Of a stretch of DNA of 64,000 nucleotides, positions 25,201 through 36,139 are shown in pieces (the first letter of the stretch is position 1; each line of letters opens with the position of its first letter). The DNA is from Sanghuangporus weigelae. Its lineage: Eukaryota > Basidiomycota > Agaricomycetes > Hymenochaetales > Hymenochaetaceae. The notes under the pieces were generated by a model. It ran no database searches. It was given only the letters and a program-made list of their open reading frames with translations, and had not been told where the DNA came from. The DNA lies in contig CP137330.1 of NCBI GenBank assembly GCA_033182465.1, positions 1,302,001 through 1,366,000 on the forward strand, in the 5' to 3' direction. Position numbers and translations under genes: made by a program.

Positions 25201-26351
25201 CGCAATCTCTTCCCTCGCTCAGTTGGAGATTCTTTGATCTGACGCTGGATGTTATTCCCTGTTCTACGAGTATTCCTTTCACTTTCTGTTGCTTCTCCGA
25301 CGACTGTATTCTTCCGTTTGACCTCCGGAACAGTGTCGCTCTCTTCACCTCGATCAATCTCGGGATCAATAGTTTCTTTCCTTAAACCGCTTGCTTCAGG
25401 GCCCACTGCTACGTCTTGTGGGGATAGAGGCGGCTCTGCCTGTAAAGTTTGGTCCCGGGGAGACGAGCTCTGCTCTTTCGTTGGATTTAGTCCATAAAGC
25501 TCGAGTTGCCCCTTTATTAGAAGGAGATCGGCGCGTAACAATGGGTGCGGTTCTTCCGGTTGATTCCTCTTTTGAGCGGTCTGGCATGTGCATGGTCGGC
25601 AATTAGAGTGTTCTTGATGAAGTGCGCCCAATGCATCCTCCAGTGACTTGATCCTGTCGGACATTTTTAGTATTTTTTCATGGAGTTCCTGAGTGCTAGC
25701 AAGGACATAGCGTGTCCCGCGACCGGTGACAAGGGAGCCTGAATGCGAAATTCGGGTCACTCTGAAACATTACGAGTGACCTTACTTACCTTCGGGGCAG
25801 ATCCCTTCAAGCCCCCGACGCACGCATGTTTTGCATGGGAAGATGCGATCACACTTGAGTTTCATACGTCGGCATTCTGCGCACGACCGAGTAGCGACTG
25901 AAACTGAGCTGTCTTTGTTTTTTACTGCGTCTTTCTCTGCCTGGCTAACCCCAGCCGACGAGCCGGGAGCTGATGAAGGTGAGCTCGGGCCGGCCTCGGC
26001 TTCCTTAGCGTTCCTACGTCGTTTCGCTGGTCTATCCTGATTGATACTGAACTTGGAGAACTGGCCGCTGGTATTGGGGCTAGTACTCTCCGCAGCGTCT
26101 GAGGCGGTTTTGCTTAAAGTCATAGACTCCAGAGTAACGATGGTTGAAAGAAGAGACACACGACCTGACGAAGTGGGCATAAGACTCAAGAGAGACAGTA
26201 AATTCCATTCCATTTCTTGAATTTCATTCAGAGCCATGTGATCGCCGTCTGACCACGTGCCTAAACTAGCGGCTGTTTCCGAGACAAACATATTCAATCC
26301 ATCACACCTGGGTAGCCTTGCGTGCCGTACGTTACGTACACATACATGCAA
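22248..26351 (-). CDS. Zn2Cys6 fungal transcription factor
   Basis: A large intron-containing regulator on the minus strand. The first exons (about 25782-26351) carry a low-complexity Ser/Ala region, the basic stretch RPAKRRR and the zinc cluster CAEC-x6-C-x5-CKTC-x6-C (CAECRRMKLKC then CKTCVRRGLEGICPEG), which binds DNA as a C6 binuclear cluster. A coiled-coil-like linker follows (QELHEKILKMSDRIKSLEDAL). The middle section (about 23.4-25 kb) is the fungal-specific regulatory domain with hydrophobic exons such as HIDEILCEQYLMGWYLSAL. The last exon (22248-23240) is an acidic, Pro/Ser-rich C-terminus of about 300 residues suited to activation. The start is uncertain: the ATG at 26351 is furthest upstream, but the ATG at 26123 (MTLSKTASDAAES) looks more like a native N-terminus. 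The zinc-cluster style resembles the basidiomycete PriB group. Confidence 0.8.
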
Positions 26352-28278
26352 TTCAATCTACTCGAAAACGGTGAATTCCTATGTATGGTCTGCCTAATCT
26401 TCTTCTTTCTCTTTTCTTAATGATTCATTAGTTACTCATAATTCAACTTTCGGGAAAATTTTATGGAACTACAGCCGGAAACAACGGAGTTCTTTCATGA
26501 AAATTTCAAATAATGAGGAGACTTCATTTAATTTGCATCGACTTGTCAATATGCTCCGGTATTCTGCGAATGTTTCGCATCTTCTTTGACGTTAGTTCAG
26601 ATTCGAGAAGGAGCACGCGTTAGCTTGAGATGGGAAACGCACGGGCAAAAACTTATTTCCGAACCGCGAGAATATTACCGAGAATGGAAAATAAGCCAAT
26701 CGGGTGAGAGCTTTCCCATTCCGATCACAATTTCTAAGGGTTCGGAATGATTTTTTTGCCCTGTGTATGTGTGGCACGATGCACATTGCACACGCCTTGC
26801 AGAGGTGGTTCTCGAATTCAGTTCATGTCCCCGCCTTAATCGCCTCATTGCGTATATATTACAGGACATTGAGGTAACATAACGGAACCTCTTCATGCCG
26901 GGCTGAACAATACCCTCGGATCTATGTTCCAGGAAACCCGAAACGCGCACATTCGTGTGCCGTAACGTACCGCCCTATTCGACGCATAACATGGGCATGT
27001 TCCATTGCTCTACCCACAAAACAGTCCCCACTGCTTATGACATCGGCGGGGCCTGTTGAGAGCCCTGGATGGACATTGAGGTAACCGGAACACTTCACAG
27101 TCGTGTGTCCTGATCTTGGTTTCTTCATTGGAGATATGATAAGAGTATTTGCGGCGTGAAAAATTGGATTTAGGCGGATCCGCTCCCGACTATGCAGATG
27201 ACGACAATGGCGCTGCTGAAGAACGTAACAGGGTATTCTGTCCAGACGAAGGAGGCGCAGAATTCGGCAGTGGCAAGTCTTTCTGCACTGAAGTTGAGAA
27301 ACCGGTATCACAAGAATGGCATCAGCCGTTTCCGGTGTAATCGGCTCGAGATAAAACGGCGGCTATTGACTGGATCTGGAGTACAACGCCTCAGCTCGGC
27401 CATCTAGGCAGACAGGAGAAGCATCGGTCCTTTCCCTCTCCCGAGTCCATCATTCTCGTTGAAGAATAAGATTATTCGTAGAAAAACCTGAGATACCAAA
27501 TGGTACTGCAATGGAATCATTGGGGATGAAGATGATAGTGCAAGAGATATTGGTGGCATAGGAGGCGTTGAACGCTAGTCGTGAGTATTGAACGGCATTT
27601 CAAGATCGTCCGTATGCACGTCCGACGTTGGCCGAGAGGCCGGTATTCTGAACCGGAGTCGATGTCACGGTTGGTCAAGTTTCTGGAAATCATTGAACAT
27701 GTTTCATCATGGGCGTTAGTAGACTATGGCCCGGAAAGTAGGATGCCAAGGAGGGAGCCCATCTTATAATGGGGCGAAGCTTCCTAATAACGGAATGGAC
27801 ATAAAGACGGCTCTTGTCGTGCTTGTCGTGCACGCTGAGCATCAATGCCATTTATTGCATATGCGATGCTTCGCCAAAAGAAACAGTAAAACACAATTAA
27901 TGCTCAAAAAATCATCAGAAGCTGCACATAGAAGTTCGGAAGTCAGCTTTGTCTGGCAGACAATACGTACAAGTAATTAAAACAGGCCAGAGCAGCTCTA
28001 GATAATAGCTGATGTGAATGATGCATGTAGATGCGTACGTACTTTAGAGCAGCTCTAGATAATAGCTGATGTGAATGATGCATGTAGATGCGTACGTACT
28101 TTTGTTCTCTCTCGACTCCAGGTGGCGCTAGCAAGACAAAATGAAAATTGCAATTTCTATGTTACGTAAAGCTGCGTGAGACGTGTGTTTAAAAATAAAT
28201 CCGGCTGCGCTCTTATTGCTACTGCGGCCTGCGATCTCGTATTGCACATTCTCTATTATGACATTTCTGGATAACGAG
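26352..28278. other. Intergenic, about 1.9 kb
   Basis: No recognisable gene. It contains a perfect 57-bp tandem duplication (separate entry). The left part should hold the promoter of the Zn2Cys6 gene. Confidence 0.45.
27989..28102. repeat. Perfect tandem duplication, 2 x 57 bp
   Basis: Two adjacent identical 57-bp units (27989-28045 and 28046-28102). Each starts with the near-palindrome AGAGCAGCTCT and ends with GCGTACGTACTTT. I found no mismatch between the units, so the duplication is recent. It lies in the spacer between the 3' end of the UbiA gene and the start of the Zn2Cys6 gene. Confidence 0.95.
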
Positions 28279-29522
28279 CTATACTAGGCTGTGTCGTGAT
28301 GCTTTAGAAATTACCGAAACTACTGCGCTACTCAAATATAATACAAATATAATCTCTAATACTCTTTCTATGAAATATGGGACGGTGCGAAAAAGCGATA
28401 ATACGCAGGAAGTGAGTGTGCAACGGACAGCCAGATCTGTAATACAGATATGCAAGATCACCAGGATGAACGCACTGTACCACAAAGAAGAAGAAGAACA
28501 TACGTTATACAAATAGAAGCTCCTTTGGTCTGCCTTCGTGCCTGCCTTGAAGATGAATCGACCGCCGACGGCCGCACCGAGAATGTTAAAGAGCAACGTT
28601 ACCTCAGCGCTCAGGTTCCAAATGACACTGAGCGCCATGCTCCAGGTTGCCAATGCGAGCATAAGGGTCGGACGAGCGAGTGCGGGGTGAACTAACGGTA
28701 AAGTCTGTCGCCCCACCAATATATCTCCAGCTGTATCTTTGAAATCCTGTGCCTGAATTGTCGTCGAGAATATACCCGCGCTGCAAAGGATGGACAGCCA
28801 CGACACTGCATCTAAGGAATGAATGTCCTTTCCTGCACATTAAATATTTATCAGGGAATCAATCACAGCATCAGAACTGTTCCGGGCCGTACGTACCTGC
28901 AATTAAGCAAGCACCGACCTCGAAACTTACAAACCCGAGAGCATTGACGATGTTCCGTCCAAGCCAGTGGCCAGCAGCATATCCCATCTCGTCGTATACG
29001 TATGTCAATACGCAGTTTGCAATGCTCGCGTACAAGACTTCTCTGCTATATCCCGCGCTCCATGCGAAACATACGAGCGGCAAGATCCATCTAAGTACGA
29101 GCGCCGTTCGGAGAGAAAGACGTTTCGCCGGGATGGGCCGATAAGACTTGTTGTGCATATCTTCCTCAGGGTCGAGCGTTTGGTTTGACACGTCGAACTG
29201 GAGCAGTTGCAACCAAACCCAAAACATCGTCGGTAAAAGACGTGAGAAGGAAGCTAGCGGTGCAGATGCAGCAGCAAGACAAGTCTTGAAAAGAGGGTGA
29301 TTGATCAATTTTAATTTGCATATTCAGAAGAACAAGAATGCTTACGATTGGTATAAGTGTTGTCTTGATATCCGACCTGGTGAAAAGGAAGGCTGTCCAT
29401 GCTTGGTAGGCGATCCAGCAAGGTACATTGAAGGCTGCCTTCGTTGCAGAAAGCACGAGCGAAGTCTTTGCAGGCATCGGTTCGTTGAGGAATTGCTGAT
29501 GCCCTTTCTTAAGCCTTTTCAT
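28279..29522 (-). CDS. UbiA-superfamily membrane prenyltransferase or terpene cyclase
   Basis: Start at 29522 (MKRLKKGHQQFLNEPMPAK), followed by a short intron and two long exons. The protein is rich in transmembrane helices. Two Asp-rich motifs fit the superfamily: NQTLDPEED followed by KSYRPIPAKRLS (the NxxxDxxxD site with the RPI/P signature), and QDFKDTAGD followed by GRQTLP (the second DxxxD site). These coordinate Mg2+ and the prenyl diphosphate. UbiA enzymes attach prenyl chains to aromatic acceptors. In fungi a subgroup, such as Fma-TC of the fumagillin pathway, cyclises farnesyl diphosphate instead. I cannot tell which from motifs alone. The C-terminal 50 residues after the last clear helix could be an unspliced tail. 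A Zn2Cys6 regulator and three P450s lie within 20 kb. Confidence 0.8.
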
Positions 29523-31701
29523 GAAAGAAAGCACGACAAGGGGATGAACTATGAGCTTCACGCATCTTCGCCTTATAAATTGGAGGGAAAAGAAGCGCAA
29601 ATGGACAAAATCCTGAATGTACAAAGGGCAATCGGAGGATTACCAACCGCGAGAATGGACACCTATATCATACGCAGTGATGCTTTCCCGAGAGCGGCCC
29701 ATGTTGAAACGCCTAGATAACATCCTAATGAGCACCGAAAATCAAACACCAACCGTTTCGTCAGCTCGAGGGAACGGGATAGCTTCAGTAAATTTGATTG
29801 CGGTGCAAGAAGGCGCTGAAATGTATCTGTCCGATCACAGATGTTCCTAAACGATCAGAATAAGAAAATGGTCATCCCGAAAAAACACCTCGGTAGGCAG
29901 CTTTAGCGGAGAAGTCATAACCAATAAGGAACACTTATACTGGCAGACAGGGACCGACAGCGTCGAGATAGATAGATTGTGCTTTTGAGTAGGAGATTGA
30001 ACCGAGTCATTTTACTGCAAATAGTTGAGGCCATTGAGATTTATCGACACAGGCACATGCGAGACCGAAAAATCCGCCGTTTCAAGATAAACTTGGGAAC
30101 GGACAAGACGGCATCTGAGGAGATGTCATGTAGACGCCTGAATTACCGCGAACCACATAAATTTAGCGCTATAGACTAAATGGTCGATCACCAGTTCGCC
30201 GATTCGACGACCCGTGTACTATGAACCGGATCGCTCATTCTTGCGAGATTTAGATTTATAGAGGAAAAGAATCATGTACCGGTCATTCCAAATCGGCCAT
30301 AAACGGGGCGAGAAGAGGAGACGATAATCAAGACTTGAGCTTCTCTTTATCGACCTACTTACTCAGTAAGGACACGTACCTTTCCGTCTTGCACGGACAT
30401 TTGGCCAGAAATAGGCAAAGAGCCCGTTCAGAGGGAAGAGCGAACGGCAGAGCCCTAAGAAGAAAGCATTTCGTGGCGTGGCAGCGTTCGCACACAAGCA
30501 TGTCAAGCCGACGATGAGCCTGAACCATCCCTTGGGTGCGTGGCAGTCATTATCCGAAATGCCGATAAATTGGAGCTGTACGTACAGGACTTGTAGTGCG
30601 AGATCTGTCGCGGATGATGGTAAAGCTCAGACACCGAGAGGAAAATCTGATATATTACGTAATCACGTTCGGACATTTCCAGCACCAGAAGAATAACGCA
30701 AGACCACGATACAATCACACACAGTTTGTTTCATTCGCACCGACTTGGTATGATGCGAAAGTCCATTACTAGTACATGCTTGGTTTCTTACACACGGCCT
30801 ACTCTTGAAAGATGAGAAATACCGAAGTCATCTTTCATGACTATTTCCTCTCTGATATCGGCCGTATTGCTGGGCCGCCGCGGGCGCCTTTTGTATATTG
30901 GCACGCTGATCACTCCAATCTTGATCTTGAAAAGGAGTGCCAAGTCTAGCGGTAGAGATGTCAGGTAAATTCCTTTATGTTTCTTGTCGTCGGGACATAT
31001 GATGTATCAGATACGACACATCATGTGGTCTTGCATTTGCTTTTATTAGTTTAGCAAGGTTTTGTGGGGATGAAGCTCACCGAAATAGTCGTCATGACCA
31101 CTTGAGCTGAATAAAGTAGCTCGGAAGGAGGCCCGAGTCCGGATTGCAGCCCAAGGGATCTCGTTTCGATATGCAGTGCTACACGTATGCTTCACGTATG
31201 CTTTACTCGCGCATTCGAACTTCGGATTCTTGCATTGGCCATGGAGAGTTGATGATTCGTGATTCTGACTACATTCTCTTGTTGGACGTGCAGATCGCTA
31301 TCATGTGTCTGGGTCGACAAAGGTGAAGAATACGGTTTTCAGCCTATGAGCTGTACGCAGGGGTTGAACGATGTATATCGGTTGTGTGGAGCTCCTTTCG
31401 GCTCTTTCTCAGCATGGATACACGCTGGTACTCGTATTGCCGCTTCGATCGGGAACCACAAACGTACTTGAAAACTCCGCGGCTTGTCACATGGGCCTGA
31501 TCCTCCAAGAGTAGATATTACACAGCAACACTTGCCGGCTCATGTACTGAATGGTCAATCTTCTGGGAACTTGCTTACCCATTTCCTCGACGAGCTGGTC
31601 CTGCTCGACAAGGTTTCGGTGCTCTGCTCGGTGAAGTGACTCTATGCCTTTCAAAGAATCAAAGACACTGCAGAATCTGGTCCACCGGATGTCCTTTGAC
31701 C

Positions 31702-32126
31702 GGACACGTCACGAACATATTGTATTGAAGTCATATCGACGATCGGGACTCAGGGCTTGCTTGGATGTAGCTGCCTCAGACACCACGCTTTCTGAAAGGG
31801 GTCTACTCCAGATCTGTCTATGACGAGCAAATTCCATTTTTGCGTTTCTTTACCCATCTTTTACGCGAATTTAAAGCATACAGAACAATTCATTTTCGAG
31901 GTCATCACAGGGCCGTGGGCAGCATTCGAACCGTAAAAATCATTGATGTTAGAAAGCTCGTTTCTGCGGATTCGATTCTTTGCCACGAGTTTCAAGCGAC
32001 ATTCCAGCCTCCATGAACATCGAATGCGAATCCCGTTGTAGGCATGTTCATCGAGGAAATCGACACTGCAAATGTCTTGTGATAGGACACGTCACGACTT
32101 GAATACAACTTTTGCAAGGACACGTC
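31702..32126 (+). promoter_or_regulatory. Repeated GGACACGTC(ACGA) motif upstream of the thaumatin-like gene
   Basis: The 13-mer GGACACGTCACGA occurs at 31702-31714 and 32085-32097. A shorter GGACACGTC occurs at 32118-32126. All are on the plus strand, about 300-730 bp before the ATG of the thaumatin-like gene. The core ACGTCA is a bZIP/CRE-type half-site. The flanks of the first two copies also share GACACTGCA upstream. Regulatory function is inferred from position and repetition. Confidence 0.4.
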
Positions 32127-32352
32127 TAAGATCGGATCGGAGCTCTCCTTCAAAGCGGCCTCCTATAGCACTTCACTTTCCATGATCAGTTGAGGACAAC
32201 AACGCACACGAGGAATAGAAACCTCCTTTTGTGCACCTTTGGTCGTCCTAGCGCGTAAGTTCGCCACCACGTAGCTCTCATGGATTCGGTTCTTGCAGGG
32301 AAACTTTGGCACTTTCCGACAGGATTCTGTTATTTCGTATCTCTTTGGTCCT

Positions 32353-32359
32353 TATAAAA
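32353..32359 (+). promoter_or_regulatory. TATA box of the thaumatin-like gene
   Basis: TATAAAA lies 78 bp before the ATG at 32431, a usual distance for a fungal core promoter with a short leader. Confidence 0.55.
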
Positions 32360-32430
32360 CTGAAGGTAAGCAAAGCAGTTTTCATCAAGCACGAAGCGAT
32401 TCGCATTCACACTCATCCTCAGACGCAAAC

Positions 32431-33624
32431 ATGATCTCTGTTGTTTTCCTTGCACTTGCATTACTGCAAACGCCCTTGTTTGCGGATTCGCGGGCATTTA
32501 CCGTGACCAACAAGTGCTCTTTTACTATTTGGTACGTTTTTACTTATGCTACCCGTGAACTGATCTAACGTCGCTGTTCAGGCCTGCTGTAAGACCTCAA
32601 CATTCAATGCTATATCGACATTGACAAGAATCTTCTCTAGCTATTCACAGATTTGAACGTTGCAAAGAACGTGCCTCATCAACCAACTGGGTTCGTCTCT
32701 TGTTTCCCCCTTTACTTTTATATGAATCTGACTCGCTCCAGATGGGAAGCACCTCCTGGAAGTTCTGTCAGTTTTTCCGTCCCGAACAACTGGGCATCGG
32801 GCCGAATTTGGGGAAGGACTGGTTGCGACTTTAGTAAAGACGAAACTGGTCCGGGTTCGTGTATCACGGGTGGGTGTAATGGAGGACTGTTGTGTGATCC
32901 TCACACTGGAATTGTATGTCGGACCAGAATAAAGAAATAAGCGTCGAGCATATACTAACTCATTGAACGTTCCAGGGAGCGCCGCCTGCGTCCTTGGCAG
33001 AGTGGACGCTCGGAACTAATGGAAGTCCTGATTACTACGACGGTGAGTACACTGAGTAGCTCACGCTCAAAAGCTCTTCTTACTCACAGCCTGACAAAAC
33101 CGTTACGTAGTGTCTCTAGTGGATGGCTTCAATCTCCCTATAGAGATCACGAATAATATTGGATGTCCCGTTGCGAGTTGTCCTGTCAACCTTGACGCCA
33201 TCTGTACGTTTCCGGCCCCGGCCTTCTTTGCTCCCGACACCGATATCATTGACGTGTAACTTTCGTATACATCTAGGCCCTGCGCCTCTTCAGGGTCCAT
33301 ATGGCTCTGACGGGTCCGTACTTGGATGCAAGAGCGCCTGCGGTGCAGGTCTCAATGACAACAATGGTGAGTATTCCATACCTCCTACCCTTTATATGCT
33401 CAGCTAGCGGACGTCTTTCTGCCTTAGGAAACTCACCGAACTGTTGCACCGGCACGCACAACACGCCTGAAACCTGCCCTCCCTCAGGTGTTGATTACTA
33501 CTCTTTTTTCAAGGATAACTGCCCGAACGCGTATGCTTATGCATTTGATGAGAACAGCGGGACAGCTCTGTGGACGTGTGGTGGGGAGATGAGCGCGGAT
33601 TATACGTTGACGTTTTGTCCTTGA
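32431..33624 (+). CDS. Secreted thaumatin-like protein (PR-5 / TLG1-type)
   Basis: The ATG at 32431 opens a signal peptide (MISVVFLALALLQTPLFA), then FTVTNKCSFTIWPA. Later exons give FTDLNVAKNVPHQPTGWEAP, SGRIWGRTGCDFS, CITGGCNGGLLCDPHTG, YYDVSLVDGFNLPIEI, and the Cys-rich C-terminal part with NCCTGTHNTPETCPPSGVDYY and KDNCPNAYAYAFDE, ending LTFCP. These are the thaumatin-family landmarks, including YDVSLVDG(F/Y)NLP, and enough cysteines for the multi-disulfide fold. Basidiomycete members such as TLG1 of Lentinula act as beta-1,3-glucanases in fruit-body cell-wall turnover, so a wall-degrading or defence role is plausible. About six short introns are needed. The acidic cleft residues are at least partly present (the Asp of VSLVDG and of FAYAFDE). 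The length fits the family. Confidence 0.87.
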
Positions 33625-34307
33625 TTTCTTGATCTTCGAGAGTAATCTCGTATGTTGTCGTTATTGAATTTTGTTTGGGACGTGAAATGCGAAAGAACAG
33701 CTATACATGAATGGGTGTAGATCCTACATTCGAACATGCTTCATACTACGCTATGGTTACAGTTCGGTCCAGACTTCGCAAAATAAAGCGAATATACTTA
33801 TCCTGAATGGCAGTAAGTTGCTTCTATGTCCCTCCCTAATGCAATTATTGTACAGAAGAACGAAAGACTATGAAATCAATGTATATAGCTCACCATAGGC
33901 TGTGGATTCAGTATGAAACTCAGGTGCAATAACGATTTGGAGTGGCTAGCGAAGTAGGAAGAAAGAGTAAAGGAAGCTAGCCTGAATGACAATCCCTCGT
34001 TCACGACACATTGCCAACACGTAAGTAACTTCTTAGACGAGAAAAAGCAATTCTTCTATAGAGGAAGGAAAATAAGAAGTGATCCTAACTCTTATGTAGT
34101 AGACAATCTCCCTTTTGTTGAAAAGATATCATAATCACTAGGCCAGATAGTCATGTCTTGAACTATTATCTTGTTTCGAGCATTGTAGCTTCCCAACACA
34201 ACTTACAAGAGATATACATAATCACTGACATTCGTCTCGACCAAGATATCTAATCGACAAGGGGAAAGACGACACTTATCACTCTCCTGGCAGTAGCTCA
34301 CGAACTC
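33625..34307. other. Intergenic, about 0.7 kb, between convergent genes
   Basis: 3' flanks of the thaumatin-like gene (plus) and the ubiquilin gene (minus). AT-rich, with no gene seen. Confidence 0.45.
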
Positions 34308-35935
34308 CTAAAGTCCACCCCCACCAAGGATATACTCAATCGCAGCATTCACATTCCCACCCGTTGCAAGTAACGCGCGCACGTTCTGCGCAGCGTTGCT
34401 GAATCCCATATCCTGTAGCTGTTGAAGTTGGACCTGGAAGCGCTCTTCGGGTGGGCGTGTATCAGCTGGCTGGGCTGGTGTGCCTGGAGAAGGGAAGCCG
34501 CCGAAGCCGCCCATTCCACCAAGGAGAGATTGGACGAGCGAGGGATCCACCATACCGAAGGGAGAGGCAGGGGCTCCAGGTGCGCCGCCCGTAGGGGATC
34601 CAGGATTGGTGCCGGAACCGGGTGCTGCGCCAGGCTGGGGAGGAGGCATCGAACCGAGTAACGTAGCAAGTGCTGCGTACGGGTTTGCATTCGGATTCTG
34701 TGCTTGTGCTTGGCCTTGCGCCTGTTGCGTCGTAGGTGATTGAGGTTGAGACGGCGTGGTCTGAGACTGGGATTGAGGGGATTGAGGTGTAGAAGTAGAT
34801 GTCTGCGCGTGTGATGGAAGACCTGGTGCCGGGAAAGCGCTTCCCGTAGTTCCCGCACCACCGAACCCACCTCCCAACCCACCTCCTAGCCCAGCACCCA
34901 AGGGATTCAGGCCGCTGGCTCCCATCATTTGCGACATACGCATCATCGATTGGAGAGCTTGCGGGTTTGATCTGAAGCCAGCACACGAGAGAGAAGATAG
35001 TATTAAATTTATAAGAGACATGGCATCAGACGAATTCGACACGCACATCATCTGCCTGAACTGCTCGCTCTGCATGATCTGTCGTACTTGAGGTCCCATG
35101 GCCGCCAATTGCGGGTTCATGCTGATGATCTGGTCCAGAACAGCCGGGTTTGACATCATCGAGCTCATTTGCTGAAGAAAAGCCGGATTGTCGAGCATCC
35201 CTTGCATCTATCCCAGAAAGTCCAAAGTCCAGAAGCAAGCAAGTTAAATGAGCATTTGTAGCTATGTCGAAGCAGAGAAGGAGACGCACCATATTAGGAT
35301 CATTCGTGTTCAAGCCCATGTCAGCAAATGGGTTAAAATTCGAATTCAGTAACCCATGCCCCATAGGTCCATTCAGAAGCGTCAAAGGATCGCTGGGATT
35401 CTGACCTGCCTGCATCGTAGGTAATTGCTGTGGGGCTGTCCCGGATGATGTGGATGATGGACCTGTGCCTGTCGAGGAGCCAGCACCAGTATTACGAGCT
35501 GCGCCTTTAACCATGTGTACGGTGTCCTGCGGGCGGATTTTGTACGTTGAGAGCTGTTCATTGTCCTAAACAAAATCGTGAATTAAGAACTCCAGGTTAG
35601 AAAGAGCCGGATGTACCTTGAGGACTCGACCTGCGTCAGAGGAGCATGCAGTCAGTCGACAAGGAGAAGCATGACGAGCTATCGATAGACAAACCACTGT
35701 ATATGAGCCTCTGACGATCTGTCTCGACGCCTGATTGTTGTGAAATAGCTTCCTTGAGGTCCACGACGGACTTGTCCAGAGATATTTTGATCTGGAGCTT
35801 GATGTTGTCCGGACCTGTGCGTAAAGAGGGTAGGAGTTGAACGTCTGCCAAAGGGCGAGAATCAAGGATGAGGAACATACCTTTTATGTTGATCTCAATC
35901 TCTGGCGAGTGTGATTGCGATTCCGAGTCTGCCAT
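34308..35935 (-). CDS. DSK2: Ubiquilin / Dsk2-type ubiquitin receptor
   Basis: A proteasome shuttle factor. It reads on the minus strand from [19 protein letters not shown] at 35935. The N-terminal ubiquitin-like domain includes [18 protein letters not shown] and RQRLIYSG, with the UBL ending [14 protein letters not shown]1-type Met/Gln-rich repeats follow, such as [30 protein letters not shown] and [16 protein letters not shown] long Gly/Pro/Gln-rich low-complexity region leads to a C-terminal UBA domain ([14 protein letters not shown] to [12 protein letters not shown]). This UBL-STI1-UBA order defines the family, which binds polyubiquitin by UBA and the proteasome by UBL. An in-frame ATG 36 bp upstream would add 12 residues. 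Introns interrupt the UBL and STI1 parts. Confidence 0.92.
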
Positions 35936-36139
35936 TGCGGTTGGGGTGAGAGGAAAGTGACCGTCGATCACAGCAAGTCGCGTGGGATGACAAAGTTCAT
36001 CCTCAGCTTACACCATCATCGACTTGATTGTACTCCTTTGCTTTTCGAATCATATTACCTTCCTGTATTAGAGGTGCGTTGTTTGCTACGAGCGCTGAGA
36101 TAAGGACGCAAAAGTTTGAGGTTGGCATCTTGGTTTTGC

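Larger units (their letters stand above)
29523..32430. other. Intergenic, about 2.9 kb
   Basis: A long gene-poor stretch. Open frames up to about 75 codons occur without domain signatures. The right third contains three copies of GGACACGTC upstream of the thaumatin-like gene (separate entry) and a TATA box. Otherwise I see nothing I can support. Confidence 0.4.

Noticed and set aside
22154-26351. A CRISPR array or bacterial operon structure in the window
   Set aside because: No regularly spaced direct repeats were found. Intron-rich genes and a eukaryotic tRNA show the DNA is fungal.
26860-27120. Short repeated phrases such as GGACATTGAGGTAAC (about 26868 and 27071)
   Set aside because: The shared stretch is about 15 bases with no extended similarity around it. 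It is too little to call a repeat family.
34349-34986. Alternative minus-strand frames of about 175 codons overlapping the ubiquilin gene
   Set aside because: They are shadows of the Gly/Pro/Gln-rich region of ubiquilin in other frames.
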